Notes: generated by a model from the sequence alone, not told the origin. DNA of 27,802 nucleotides from JAYELX01 sp964544065 (GCA_964544065.1 CAZJBA010000016.1:1-27802), one strand, 5' to 3'. Shown: positions 1 to 7,489, counted from the stretch's first letter. Numbers and translations: made by a program.

Positions 1-250
1 CTCCGCGCTGCGTGCCCGTTCGTAGTAAGCTACGGAACGTTAGTGGAGTAGCGTTGCTTCACGACACGCCGCTGCCGCTGCGTGCCTGACTACGAACGGC
101 GTGCAATATAGTGGTGGTGGCGTTAGCTTGAGTTGAGTGGCAAATCAGCGCTCTCCGCGCTGCGTGCCCGTTCGTAGTAAGCTACGGAACGTTAGTGGAG
201 TAGCGTTGCTTCACGACACGCCGCTATTGCTGCGTGCCTGACTACGAACG
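1..250. repeat. Tandem repeat, 152-bp period, left scaffold end
   Basis: Positions 1-98 recur at 153-250. The first 73 bases are identical and only three mismatches follow (76-80 region). The 98-bp core is bounded by a perfect 10-bp inverted repeat (17-26 against 89-98), and an internal hairpin is possible at 17-39. About 54 bp of unrelated sequence separates the copies. No coding potential was seen. The core shares three blocks, in reverse complement, with the repeat at 27573-27802, so it belongs to a dispersed intergenic family. The scaffold starts inside it, so the true copy number is unknown. Confidence 0.9.
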
Positions 251-263
251 ACCTTAAAATTTA

Positions 264-1304
264 CTACTCCAAGCGCGCCCGCATCGCTTCCGCCAGGGGG
301 GGCAGGATCTCGTGCATGTCGCCGACGACGCCGAAACGGGCCAGGTTGAAGATGGGTGCATCGGGGTCTTTGTTGATCGCCACGATGACCTTGCTGGTGC
401 GCATCCCGGCCAGGTGTTGAATGGCGCCGGAGATGCCGCAGGCGATGTACACATCGGGCGAGACGATCTTGCCGGTCTGTCCGACCTGATGCTCGTAGGC
501 GATGTACCCGGCATCGACGGCGGCCCGGCTGGCACCAACAGCGGCATCGAGCACGTTGGCTAATTCTGCGACCGTGGCAAAGCCTTGCTCCGCTTTCCAG
601 ACCTCCTGCTGCTCTTCGCTGAGATCGGCGGGAGGCTCCAGGGCGGGGTTGTTGGAAACGCCGCGCCCGCCGGAGACGATCACGGAGGCGTCTTTCAGGC
701 TGACGCCGGCCTCGGCGGTGGTGTAGTCGACCACTTTGGCGGGGATCTCGTCTTCGGCCAGGGCGGCTTCGACCGGGGTGACGGTCCCGCTGCGGGATGC
801 GTCGGGTTCGGGCTTGTCGAAGGTGCGGCCGCGCAGGGTGACGATCTGCGGCTTGGCGCTGCACTTGACCTTGGAGAGTATTTTCCCGGCGTAGATGGGG
901 CGAGTCGCGACCACCTGATCTGCCTCGACGCCCATGGCGATGACGTCGACCAGCACGCCGGTCTCCAGGTCGACGGCGGTCATCCCGGCTAACTCGCGGC
1001 AACGGCTGGTCGTCGGGAAGAGAATCACGTCGGGTTCAGAATCAGCCGCCAATTGAGTCAGAAGCTCCGTGTAGGGGGCGGGGCGGTAGTCTGCCAGGGT
1101 GGCGTCATCCGCCAGGAGGACTTCGTCAGCCCCATACTGAATCGCTTCGTCGGCGACGGCATTGACATCTTGCCCAAACACGAGCGCGGTCACACCTCCA
1201 TCCAGCTCTTCGGCCAGAGTCAACCCTGCTCCAAGGGATTCCCAAGAGGCGGGCAGCGCTTCCCCTTTGAATTGATCGATATAGACCCAAATTTTGTTTG
1301 TCAT
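264..1304 (-). CDS. etfA: Electron transfer flavoprotein subunit alpha
   Basis: EtfA pairs with EtfB to form a soluble FAD heterodimer that takes electrons from acyl-CoA dehydrogenases and passes them to the quinone pool through ETF:quinone oxidoreductase. The protein has 346 residues. The N-terminal ETF domain covers about 1-190. The C-terminal FAD-binding domain covers about 205-346, with SGGRGV at 211-216, VGQTGKIVSPDVYIACGISG at 274-293 and INKDPDAPIF at 310-319. It is longer than the usual 310-330 residues because about 20 residues (roughly 218-240) are inserted after the SGGRG loop. The ATG overlaps the etfB stop by one base (TGATG), and a GGAGGAG Shine-Dalgarno lies inside the end of etfB, so translation is probably coupled. 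The acyl-CoA dehydrogenase upstream on the same strand is a likely electron donor. Confidence 0.97.
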   Translation of the reverse strand: MTNKIWVYIDQFKGEALPASWESLGAGLTLAEELDGGVTALVFGQDVNAVADEAIQYGADEVLLADDATLADYRPAPYTELLTQLAADSEPDVILFPTTSRCRELAGMTAVDLETGVLVDVIAMGVEADQVVATRPIYAGKILSKVKCSAKPQIVTLRGRTFDKPEPDASRSGTVTPVEAALAEDEIPAKVVDYTTAEAGVSLKDASVIVSGGRGVSNNPALEPPADLSEEQQEVWKAEQGFATVAELANVLDAAVGASRAAVDAGYIAYEHQVGQTGKIVSPDVYIACGISGAIQHLAGMRTSKVIVAINKDPDAPIFNLARFGVVGDMHEILPPLAEAMRARLE

Positions 1305-2077
1305 CAGAGCACCTTCTCCTCCATGATTTTGTCGGCCAACTTCTCGGCGATTTCTTCAGGGCTGTCGCCTGTGATCATCTCGGTGACGATTTCGCGCTCG
1401 GGCGGATTCATGACCTTGGGCCAGGAGACGACCGGGCTGAGTGCTTCGATGCCCAGGTCTTCCAGCGACCAAATTGGATAGTTGGCCCGGGAGGCCTTGA
1501 GAATACCCGTGAAGGAGGGGTAGCGCGGCTCGCCGTAATCTTTGGTCACGCTGACCACGGCTGGGAGTTTGGTGTTGATTATTTGCAGTCCCTCCTCGAT
1601 GGAGCGCTCGACGGTGATGGAGTCGTCGCTCAACTTGGTGATGGCCGAGGTCATCGGTAGGGCGGTCCAGCCCAGCAGGCGCGCGACTTGGCTGGCCATC
1701 ATCCCGGAGTCGCTGTCGACGGCTTGTTTGCCAAAGAAAGCCAGATCGACGTCGCCGAGTTTTTCGATCGCGGCGGCCAACACACGCGCGGCGGCGACGC
1801 TGTCGATCCCCTTGAGGGCGGGGTCGGAGATGAAGGCGGCTTCATCACAGCCCATCGCCAGGGCGTGCTTGAGGCCTTCGGTGGCATCTTCTTCCCCCAT
1901 GCTGATGACGGTAATGCTTCCGCCGTGGGCTTTGGCTTGCTGTAAAGCAGCCTCGACGGCGTACTCATCCCAGGGGTTGATGGTCAGGGACGCATCGCCC
2001 CAGGTGACTTGCCCGTCCTCCACCACGACTTGTGCGGCCGTGTCGGGCACTTGTTTGACACATACTGCGATTTTCAA
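1304..2077 (-). CDS. etfB: Electron transfer flavoprotein subunit beta
   Basis: The small ETF subunit carries structural AMP and contributes to the dimer that docks on acyl-CoA dehydrogenases. The 257 residues begin MKIAVCVKQVPDT, typical of EtfB. NPWDEYAVEAAL lies at 34-45 and the AMP-loop-like segment FFGKQAVDSDSGMMASQVA at 114-132. The start is TTG at 2077, chosen because a near-perfect Shine-Dalgarno (AAAGGAGGTC) lies about five bases upstream and the family N-terminus begins exactly there. An in-frame ATT just upstream is unlikely. The gene follows the DUF2283 gene by 141 bp, a gap that contains an inverted repeat and GGT-rich sequence. It is co-oriented and coupled with etfA. Product identity is secure; whether it belongs to the dehydrogenase operon is inferred from order. 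Confidence 0.97.
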   Translation of the reverse strand: MKIAVCVKQVPDTAAQVVVEDGQVTWGDASLTINPWDEYAVEAALQQAKAHGGSITVISMGEEDATEGLKHALAMGCDEAAFISDPALKGIDSVAAARVLAAAIEKLGDVDLAFFGKQAVDSDSGMMASQVARLLGWTALPMTSAITKLSDDSITVERSIEEGLQIINTKLPAVVSVTKDYGEPRYPSFTGILKASRANYPIWSLEDLGIEALSPVVSWPKVMNPPEREIVTEMITGDSPEEIAEKLADKIMEEKVL

Positions 2078-2147
2078 AATGACCTCCTTTGTGGTGGTGG
2101 GTTGGTATGTTGGTATATTGGTGGGTTGATCGTCAGGAAACTCGTGA

Positions 2148-2217
2148 ATCAGGAATCAGGGGGGCCAGGGATCAGGGATCAGGGTCTGTCCTGATCCCTG
2201 ATCCCTAATCCCTGACT
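2148..2217. repeat. ATCAGGG-rich inverted repeat
   Basis: Repeated ATCAGGG/ATCAGGA units form a hairpin with a 17-bp perfect stem (2167-2183 with 2190-2206) and a 6-nt loop. It starts just after the stop of the DUF2283 gene on the minus strand, so it could act as a 3' structure or terminator, but it has no T tract. The same word family occurs at 20861-20999, again at the 3' end of a minus-strand gene. The rest of the gap to etfB (2090-2147) is GT-rich low-complexity sequence with no clear promoter. Confidence 0.8.
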
Positions 2218-2218
2218 T

Positions 2219-2593
2219 TCACGTAGCGATTGTTTGCACCGTATTCGGTGTAAAAATGTTACACAATTGGCTAGTTGGCGGAGCTTGGCTGCGCGTTTCG
2301 ACTGTTTGCATAAATACTGTAAGCGGTGGACGTTGGAGCAAAGCCTTTACGGTTGCTTGCACTTTATCAGGTGCTCGGGCAAGTCCGTCAAGCAAAATTG
2401 GGGTTTGTGGACTGGCCTGTAACAATGCGCGGTAATTCAACAAGATCAGCTTTAGTGGCTCTTCAGTTTCCGGATTAAAGTAGAGAACGATATTGTCTGA
2501 AAGTTCAAAACCCGTATGCCGCTGTTCTTTGGTTTCGGCAAACGTTATTGATAGAATATCACCTTCGGCATCATAATGGATAGCTTTCATCAT
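2219..2593 (-). CDS. DUF2283 family protein, putative antitoxin
   Basis: This small protein of 124 residues has a DUF2283-like N-terminal half. It starts MMKAIHYDAEGDILSITF, followed by ELSDNIVLYFNPETEEPLKL (about 31-50), matching the family pattern of an acidic D-x-E/D-x-D strand and an (N)IVL-Y turn. DUF2283 proteins are usually 60-90 residues, so the tail after about residue 70 is extra and not recognised. DUF2283 genes are often found beside small RelE/BECR-like toxin genes, and here the gene follows one after a single base (TGA-G-ATG). Two adjacent ATG codons are possible starts, with only a weak GGTGAG upstream, so translation is probably coupled to the gene before it. The antitoxin role is inferred from family and neighbour. 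Confidence 0.7.
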   Translation of the reverse strand: MMKAIHYDAEGDILSITFAETKEQRHTGFELSDNIVLYFNPETEEPLKLILLNYRALLQASPQTPILLDGLARAPDKVQATVKALLQRPPLTVFMQTVETRSQAPPTSQLCNIFTPNTVQTIAT

Positions 2594-2594
2594 C

Positions 2595-2918
2595 TCACCA
2601 TTTCTCGACTAAATAAGCTGTCAGGACAAAATTATTCGCCTCGGCAGGAATACCTTGCCAACCAAATCTTACGACGACCACGATATGTGTATAGGACATC
2701 GGTAAATCTTGAACACTATGATTATACTTGAACTTTGCCGGGTCGTAAGTATCCTGTTTGCGTTCACCTTTACGCAACGTCTCTAACAGATCGTCAAGAA
2801 GACCCTCATGCATTCCAGGGTGGTTAAGAGCGTGTTCCCATCGTTCCTGGGTCAGGTATATCCTATGTCCCCCGCGATCTTCTACAAATATAGGCCACTC
2901 GGTCAATTCGGCCATCAT
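2595..2918 (-). CDS. Small BECR-fold-like protein, putative RNase toxin
   Basis: The protein has 107 residues. HRIYLTQERWEHALNHPGM (about 18-36), a helical stretch LLDDLLETLRKG (40-51), FKYNH (63-67), a strand HIVVVVRFGW (78-87) and a final FVLTAYLVEKW (97-107) resemble barnase/EndoU/ColicinE5/RelE-like (BECR) nuclease domains. In these, an early His, a basic residue and a Thr or Tyr near the last strand form the active site; candidates are His29, His33, Lys64 and Thr100. The ATG overlaps the stop of the acyl-CoA dehydrogenase gene by four bases (ATGA), and no clear Shine-Dalgarno is seen, so expression probably depends on coupling. With the DUF2283 gene downstream it looks like a toxin-first toxin-antitoxin pair. 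Fold assignment is from pattern only. Confidence 0.6.
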   Translation of the reverse strand: MMAELTEWPIFVEDRGGHRIYLTQERWEHALNHPGMHEGLLDDLLETLRKGERKQDTYDPAKFKYNHSVQDLPMSYTHIVVVVRFGWQGIPAEANNFVLTAYLVEKW

Positions 2919-4129
2919 GATTCAGCTTGCCAACGTTCTTCGTCGTAAGCGGGCAACTCACAGCGCAGGGGTTTGTCGCGGCGCGCTCCCAGAGCGTAGC
3001 TGGCCATGATCAACTGTTGAATCTCGGTGCTGCCTTCGTAGATGATCGCGCCGCGGGCGTTGCGCATGTAGCGCTCTACGTCGTATTCGTCGCTGTAGCC
3101 GTAGGCGCCGTGCACCTGAACAGCTTCGTTGGCCGCCTGGAAGGATTTCTCCGTGGCGTACCACTTGGCCGCCGAGGTCTCGAAGGTGTTGCGCTCACCT
3201 TGATTTTTCTTCCAGCCCGCTTGCAGATAGAGCAACCGGGCAGCTTCGTAATCCAGGGCCATGTGGGCGATCTTGGATTGAATCAGTTGGTGCTCGGCGA
3301 TGGGTTTTCCGAAGCTGCGGCGCTCCTTGGCGTAGTCGACGCTGGCCTCTTTGGAGGCCCGCAGGAGACCGGTAGCCCCGGCGGCCACGGTGTAGCGGCC
3401 ATTGTCGAAAGCGGACATGGTCACTTTGAAACCCTCGCCCTCTTGCCCGATCATGTTGGCCGCGGGAACGCGCACGTCCTGAAAGTTGATCCAGCCGGTC
3501 GATCCGGCTCGCACGCCTAACTTACCGTGAATGTCGTCTCGGGTCACGCCAGGGCTGTCCAGGTCGACTAAAAAACTGGTCAATCCCTGGTAAGCCTTCT
3601 CGGTATCGGGGAGGGTCCGTACGGTCACAAGGGCGTAATCGGCCGAGGTCGCCAGCGAAATCCACATCTTCTCGCCGTTGAGGATGAAATCGTCGCCGTC
3701 GCGCTTGCCGGTGGTGCGGATGTTGGCGAAATCGGAGCCCGCGCCCGGCTCGGTAAAAGCGCCGGCGCCGATCTTTTCGCCGCGGGCCAGGGGAATCAGA
3801 AAGCGCTGCTTTTGCTCCTCGTTGCCCCATTGCAACAGGGTCAGGCTGCACAGGGCCGTGTGCACCGACATGACCACGCGCAGCGTGGTGTCCACGGCTT
3901 CTAGTTCTTCGCAAGCCAGCCCCAGCGAAACGTAATCCATTCCTTGCCCGCCATATTTGACCGGGATGCAAATCCCCAAAATGCCCAATTCGGCCATGCG
4001 CGGCAGCACAAAGGGCGCCATCTCCTGCTCGCGGTCATATTTTTTGATCGTGGGGGCGACTTCCTTGTTGGCAAAATCACGCACCATCTTTTGTACCATG
4101 CGGTGCTCGTCCGATAAACCAAAATCCAT
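2915..4129 (-). CDS. Acyl-CoA dehydrogenase
   Basis: This is a cytosolic FAD enzyme of 404 residues that would introduce an alpha-beta double bond into an acyl-CoA and pass electrons to ETF. The N-terminal helical domain covers 1-115. The first family signature GAFTEPGAGSDF is at 123-134, the middle beta domain runs to about 225, and the C-terminal domain carries the second signature QVHGAYGYSDEYDVERYMRN at 338-357 with the catalytic base Glu365 in IYEGSTEIQQ. Arg84 in TTLRVVMSVH aligns with the substrate-carboxylate Arg of glutaryl-CoA dehydrogenases, so a dicarboxyl-CoA substrate is possible. The exact substrate is not assignable. The ATG has GGAGG ten bases upstream. The stop overlaps the start of the putative toxin, and etfBA lies further downstream. 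Confidence 0.95.
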   Translation of the reverse strand: MDFGLSDEHRMVQKMVRDFANKEVAPTIKKYDREQEMAPFVLPRMAELGILGICIPVKYGGQGMDYVSLGLACEELEAVDTTLRVVMSVHTALCSLTLLQWGNEEQKQRFLIPLARGEKIGAGAFTEPGAGSDFANIRTTGKRDGDDFILNGEKMWISLATSADYALVTVRTLPDTEKAYQGLTSFLVDLDSPGVTRDDIHGKLGVRAGSTGWINFQDVRVPAANMIGQEGEGFKVTMSAFDNGRYTVAAGATGLLRASKEASVDYAKERRSFGKPIAEHQLIQSKIAHMALDYEAARLLYLQAGWKKNQGERNTFETSAAKWYATEKSFQAANEAVQVHGAYGYSDEYDVERYMRNARGAIIYEGSTEIQQLIMASYALGARRDKPLRCELPAYDEERWQAES

Positions 4130-4174
4130 GGTCTTTCCTCCAAGTCGTGGGGATGCTATCCAAGTGACACGCTA

Positions 4175-4180
4175 ATTATA
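4175..4180 (-). promoter_or_regulatory. Candidate -10 box for the acyl-CoA dehydrogenase gene
   Basis: A perfect TATAAT on the minus strand lies 45 bp upstream of the ATG at 4129. The expected -35 position (about 4198-4203) is poorly matched and abuts the 20-bp inverted repeat, which fits a regulated promoter. Confidence 0.45.
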
Positions 4181-4202
4181 CTCCATAACAGAGTGAAAAA
4201 TT

Positions 4203-4245
4203 GGGATGGTTCATTGGCCTGTTTTACAGGCCAATGAACCATCCC
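4203..4245. promoter_or_regulatory. 20-bp perfect inverted repeat between divergent genes
   Basis: The arms 4203-4222 and 4226-4245 are perfect reverse complements around a 3-nt TTT loop. It lies between two divergently transcribed genes, so it is not a terminator for either. Its right arm covers the -35 position of the TPR gene, and its left edge reaches the -35 position of the dehydrogenase gene. An operator is possible; it could also be a cruciform-forming sequence or a relic repeat. Confidence 0.6.
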
Positions 4246-4257
4246 GAAAAATTCGAC

Positions 4258-4263
4258 TATACT
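4258..4263 (+). promoter_or_regulatory. Candidate -10 box of a leaderless TPR gene
   Basis: TATACT ends only six bases before the ATG at 4270, and no Shine-Dalgarno is present. Initiation about seven bases downstream of the hexamer would place the first transcribed base at or next to the start codon. Confidence 0.45.
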
Positions 4264-4269
4264 TGAGTT

Positions 4270-5736
4270 ATGGAAAATAATGAGCGCGCTGACTTGGCCG
4301 CCAAGATTCTCGGCATTTTGATATTATTTGCTCTTGTGGGAATCGCGCCCCGACCGCACGCGATTCGAACGGGGTTGGAGCGGGCTCGCCGCGCCCAAAC
4401 GTTTGATTCGCCCCGCAGCGTTTCCGCCGAACTGGCCCATCTGGCCGAGGCCTTGCCCTGGTGGGGTAATCTGTGGGCGCAGGCGGGACATGCCGCCCTC
4501 AAAGGGGGCGCGCCCGATGAAGCCATCACCTATTTCCAGCGCGCCGCCGAGAGGGGTGAACTCACTCCGCAAGACAATCTCGCCCTTGGTGATGCTTACC
4601 ATCAAACCGGCCAGGTTGACTCCGCCATCGCCGCCTGGGAGCGAGTTGATTCTTCCGGCCACATGTACGCCGAGGCGCTGCCTCGCCTGATCAACGCTTA
4701 TCTCAAGACGGAAGCGTTTGGCGAAGCCCGCTCGGCATTGGAGACCCTGATCGCATCCCAAGGGGTCGAGGCCCGCCACGTTTTCGACCTGACCAGCTTG
4801 GAGGACAGCAACTATCCGCTTGCCTATCACTTGGGCTTACTCCTGGCCATCCGTGCGCCTGGAGTGGCGCCCCCCTATCTGCTCCAGGCCGCGGAGATTG
4901 ATTCCGGTTTGGCTGCGCAGGCCACGGAACTGGCCGAGGCGATCCAGGGGGCCGGATTGGAAGAATCTTCCAGTTATACGTCTTTGGTGGCCGGTCAGGC
5001 TTTGGCCGGTCAGGGCCGCTGGGATTTGGCCGCCCACGCTTTTCAACGCGCTGTCCGGCTGCGGCCTGACTACGCCGAAGCCTGGGCCTATTTGGGCGAG
5101 GCGTACCAACATATAGAACGCGGCGGCGACGCCCGGCCGGTTTTGGAGCGGGCGCTGGTACGCGATCCCGATTCGCTGGCCGCCAACGCTTTCCTGGCTA
5201 TCTATTGGCAGAGGCAGGGGGAATTCGAAAAAGCGCGTGCCTATTTGGATCAAGCTGCCCAGCTCGATCCCCGCAACACGGCCTTACAAATCTATTTGGC
5301 GGAATTATGGGCTCAACAAGGCGATTTGGATACCGCTCAAACCTATTTTCAGGCCGCCCTTGACCTGGCCCGGCGCGATCCGGCTGTCTGGAGGGCTTAC
5401 GCCGATTTCTGCTTGCGTTATAACCTGGACCTACACACAAAAGCCTTACCTGCTGCCCGGCAAGCCGTGTTGCTAGACCTCGATGATCCCGCCTCGCTGG
5501 ATAGGCTTGGTCAAGTTTTGTTCCGGCTGGGCGATCATCTCAACGCCGAGCGTCTCTGGCGACGTGCCCTGGCCCAAGATAGCACCCAAGCTTCTACGCA
5601 TCTTCATTTGGGGTTCTTGTATTTGTTTCAGGATCGACCTGACCTGGCCCGGAGTCACCTCTCCCTGGCCAGTTCGTTGGCGCCTGCTTCGTTTGTGGCG
5701 ACTCAGGCCCGGCGTCTGTTAGGCCAATTGCCGTGA
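4270..5736 (+). CDS. Membrane-anchored tetratricopeptide repeat protein
   Basis: The protein has 488 residues. A short cytoplasmic start is followed by one transmembrane segment (about 12-28, ILGILILFALVGIA) and then a long helical region of TPR units. Typical units include AWAYLGEAYQHIERGGDARPVLERAL, AFLAIYWQRQGEFEKARAYLDQAAQLDP and HLHLGFLYLFQDRPDLARSHLSLA. TPR arrays bind other proteins and often scaffold complexes at the membrane; no catalytic domain is visible. The start has no Shine-Dalgarno but a -10-like hexamer immediately upstream, so the mRNA may be leaderless. It is divergent from the acyl-CoA dehydrogenase and convergent with the sugar kinase, whose stop lies one base away, so it is likely monocistronic. 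The partner is unknown. Confidence 0.85.
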   Translation: MENNERADLAAKILGILILFALVGIAPRPHAIRTGLERARRAQTFDSPRSVSAELAHLAEALPWWGNLWAQAGHAALKGGAPDEAITYFQRAAERGELTPQDNLALGDAYHQTGQVDSAIAAWERVDSSGHMYAEALPRLINAYLKTEAFGEARSALETLIASQGVEARHVFDLTSLEDSNYPLAYHLGLLLAIRAPGVAPPYLLQAAEIDSGLAAQATELAEAIQGAGLEESSSYTSLVAGQALAGQGRWDLAAHAFQRAVRLRPDYAEAWAYLGEAYQHIERGGDARPVLERALVRDPDSLAANAFLAIYWQRQGEFEKARAYLDQAAQLDPRNTALQIYLAELWAQQGDLDTAQTYFQAALDLARRDPAVWRAYADFCLRYNLDLHTKALPAARQAVLLDLDDPASLDRLGQVLFRLGDHLNAERLWRRALAQDSTQASTHLHLGFLYLFQDRPDLARSHLSLASSLAPASFVATQARRLLGQLP

Positions 5737-5737
5737 A

Positions 5738-6646
5738 TTATTGTTCCAGCCAGGCTTCGATCGCGCCCAAGTGGGTGCAGATTCGGGCTCCGGCCTGGTT
5801 GCCCGTCCGACAGGCCGAGGGTGCATTTTGGCCCTGAATCAGCGCGGCGATGAAACCGGCCGCAAAGGCGTCCCCCGCCCCGGTCGTGTCGACGACATCG
5901 ACGCGGGGAGCCGGGATCAGTTCACCTTCGGGATCGCCCTCGAGCCAGGAGCCTTTCTCCCCCAACTTGATGATCACGTTGGCGCCGCCGCGCTCTTTCA
6001 AGATGTGGGCAGCCTGTTGGGAGTCCTTTTCCCCCGTCAGGCGAAAGGCTTCGAAGTCGTTGCAGAGAAAATAATCCAGGTTGGGCATGATCTGCCATAA
6101 GATGGCGCGTAAATCGGGGTCATCCATGCGTTCGTTGAAGACCACATCCAGGGAAGTGGTCACGCCCTGCTCTTGCAAGGCAGCCAACTTTTGGCCTAAA
6201 CTTTCCTCTAGCAAACTGGGCAGGACAAAAAATCCAGCGATGTGGAGATGCCGTACATCGGTTGACAGCAAAGCGTTCACGTCCAAGTCGGCGGCGGTGA
6301 GGCTGGCATTGGCGCCCGAGGTGTGGACGAAGCGGGGCGAAAAATCATGATCGACGAGCCCGACGCTGATACCGGTGGAAACATCGGGCACCGGGTGGAC
6401 AAAACGAGTGTCGACTCCGAGACGTTGCCAATAATCCTGTAACAAAGAGGCTGCGTCGCCGTTTCCAGTATGGGCGATCAATCCTGTGGGTACCCCGAGG
6501 CGGGCCAACCCAATCGCCGTGTTTGAAGCACAGCCACCCGGCGAGACGATGGCTTGCTTGAAGCTGAGCGAGTCATGGCGGGGCACATCGTCCACCGGGT
6601 AACAAATGATGTCGAGCGTGACGTTGCCAAAGACAATTGCCTGCAT
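5738..6646 (-). CDS. PfkB (ribokinase-like) family carbohydrate kinase
   Basis: This is a cytosolic ATP-dependent sugar or nucleoside kinase of 302 residues. The N-terminus FGNVTLDIICYPVDDVP is typical, and the substrate-side glycine motif is PGGCASNTAIGLARLG (36-51). The second PfkB signature VDTTGAGDAFAAGF (252-265) contains the anion hole and catalytic base Asp259. The substrate cannot be called; ribokinase, fructokinase, 2-keto-3-deoxygluconate kinase and adenosine kinase-like enzymes all share these motifs. The ATG at 6646 has AAGGA about nine bases upstream. Its stop is one base from the stop of the convergent TPR gene, with no hairpin between them, so the two transcripts probably overlap at their 3' ends. 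No sugar transporter or pathway gene is adjacent. Confidence 0.93.
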   Translation of the reverse strand: MQAIVFGNVTLDIICYPVDDVPRHDSLSFKQAIVSPGGCASNTAIGLARLGVPTGLIAHTGNGDAASLLQDYWQRLGVDTRFVHPVPDVSTGISVGLVDHDFSPRFVHTSGANASLTAADLDVNALLSTDVRHLHIAGFFVLPSLLEESLGQKLAALQEQGVTTSLDVVFNERMDDPDLRAILWQIMPNLDYFLCNDFEAFRLTGEKDSQQAAHILKERGGANVIIKLGEKGSWLEGDPEGELIPAPRVDVVDTTGAGDAFAAGFIAALIQGQNAPSACRTGNQAGARICTHLGAIEAWLEQ

Positions 6647-6708
6647 GGTGGTTTTTCCTTACATAATTGTAATCCCTGTCTAATCTTTCTGGAGGGCATT
6701 TTGGATGG

Positions 6709-6714
6709 TATAAT
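6709..6714 (+). promoter_or_regulatory. Candidate extended -10 promoter element
   Basis: TATAAT preceded by TGG (TGN extended -10) lies 38 bp upstream of the ATG at 6752 of the secreted protein gene. No good -35 box is seen, as is common for extended -10 promoters. Confidence 0.5.
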
Positions 6715-6751
6715 ATAGGGTATAGTTCTCTTTTTGGAAGGAGGAAAGAAA

Positions 6752-7399
6752 ATGAAAACTCGCACATCGATTCGATCATTCTTATTTGTGGCTATTTTCG
6801 TGGTTTCATTGCTGGCTTTGGCAATTCCCAGCGGCGTTGTCGCTGAAGAACTAAAAGCCAAAAGGCCCTATGTAACGCTAACGGTGAACAACAACAGTCA
6901 ATTTGATTTCACGCTTTGGCTGCTTGGCCCGGAGAGATATAATCTCACCGTTCCACCTAAAACCAACGAGACCATCATTGTAGATCGAGGTTGGTATGCC
7001 TTCACGATGACCGCCTGCAATATTACTGAGGTGGGCACCATGGACCTGACTAGGCGCCAGACCGTCCAGGTGCCAGTTTGCGGCGGCGTAGCGTTTCGTC
7101 ATTATAAACCAAATCAAATTGATACGTCCGATTATATCAAGCCAATCACCATAACCATCCGCAACAAAACGTTTGAGGAAATCGATCTCTACCTGCGCAC
7201 ACAGGAAGACGATTATTTCCTCCATTTTGATCCGTTGGAAACCAAAAAGCAGACGGTGATGCGATCGGAAGATCAGTACGTGTATAGTTTTGTCGCCTGC
7301 GACGCGTTACAGACAGGCTACTATACTGCCCGGGTGTCACCGCCCCTGGATTTGGATTGCGAGAAAGTTGGCAGTGGTGGTGTCAGTGGCGGTGGCTAG
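6752..7399 (+). CDS. Secreted protein with two tandem homologous domains
   Basis: No family is recognised. The 215-residue protein has a Sec signal peptide (basic start, hydrophobic 9-26, likely cleavage after VVA at 29-31). Two domains of about 75 residues each follow. The first runs from YVTLTVNNNSQFDFTLWLLG to VPVCGG and the second from ITITIRNKTFEEIDLYLRT to LDLDCEK. Both start with an alternating beta strand, contain an FTMTAC/YSFVAC strand and end with a second Cys, so each could hold one disulfide. The Gly/Ser-rich C-terminus (GSGGVSGGG) may be disordered. The start at 6752 is chosen for the strong AAGGAGG seven bases upstream; an upstream TTG lies before this site. A strong terminator follows, so it is monocistronic. 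Confidence 0.85.
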   Translation: MKTRTSIRSFLFVAIFVVSLLALAIPSGVVAEELKAKRPYVTLTVNNNSQFDFTLWLLGPERYNLTVPPKTNETIIVDRGWYAFTMTACNITEVGTMDLTRRQTVQVPVCGGVAFRHYKPNQIDTSDYIKPITITIRNKTFEEIDLYLRTQEDDYFLHFDPLETKKQTVMRSEDQYVYSFVACDALQTGYYTARVSPPLDLDCEKVGSGGVSGGG

Positions 7400-7455
7400 G
7401 TTCTAACAAGCCAATTTCAATCCTGGCACGCTCGATACCTATGGTTGCCTCCGAG

Positions 7456-7489
7456 CAGAAATGCCCCAAGTCTTCTTGGGGCATTTCTG
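7456..7489 (+). terminator. Hairpin terminator after the secreted protein gene
   Basis: A 15-bp perfect stem (7456-7470 with 7475-7489) with a TCTT loop is followed by a short T run (TTTC). It lies 57 bp after the stop at 7399. The T tract is short, so its efficiency is uncertain. Confidence 0.75.

Noticed and set aside
1..250. Left-end repeats as integron attC sites
   Set aside because: The size and inverted ends are suggestive, but no RYYYAAC/GTTRRRY core pair fits, no cassettes lie between copies and no integrase is present.
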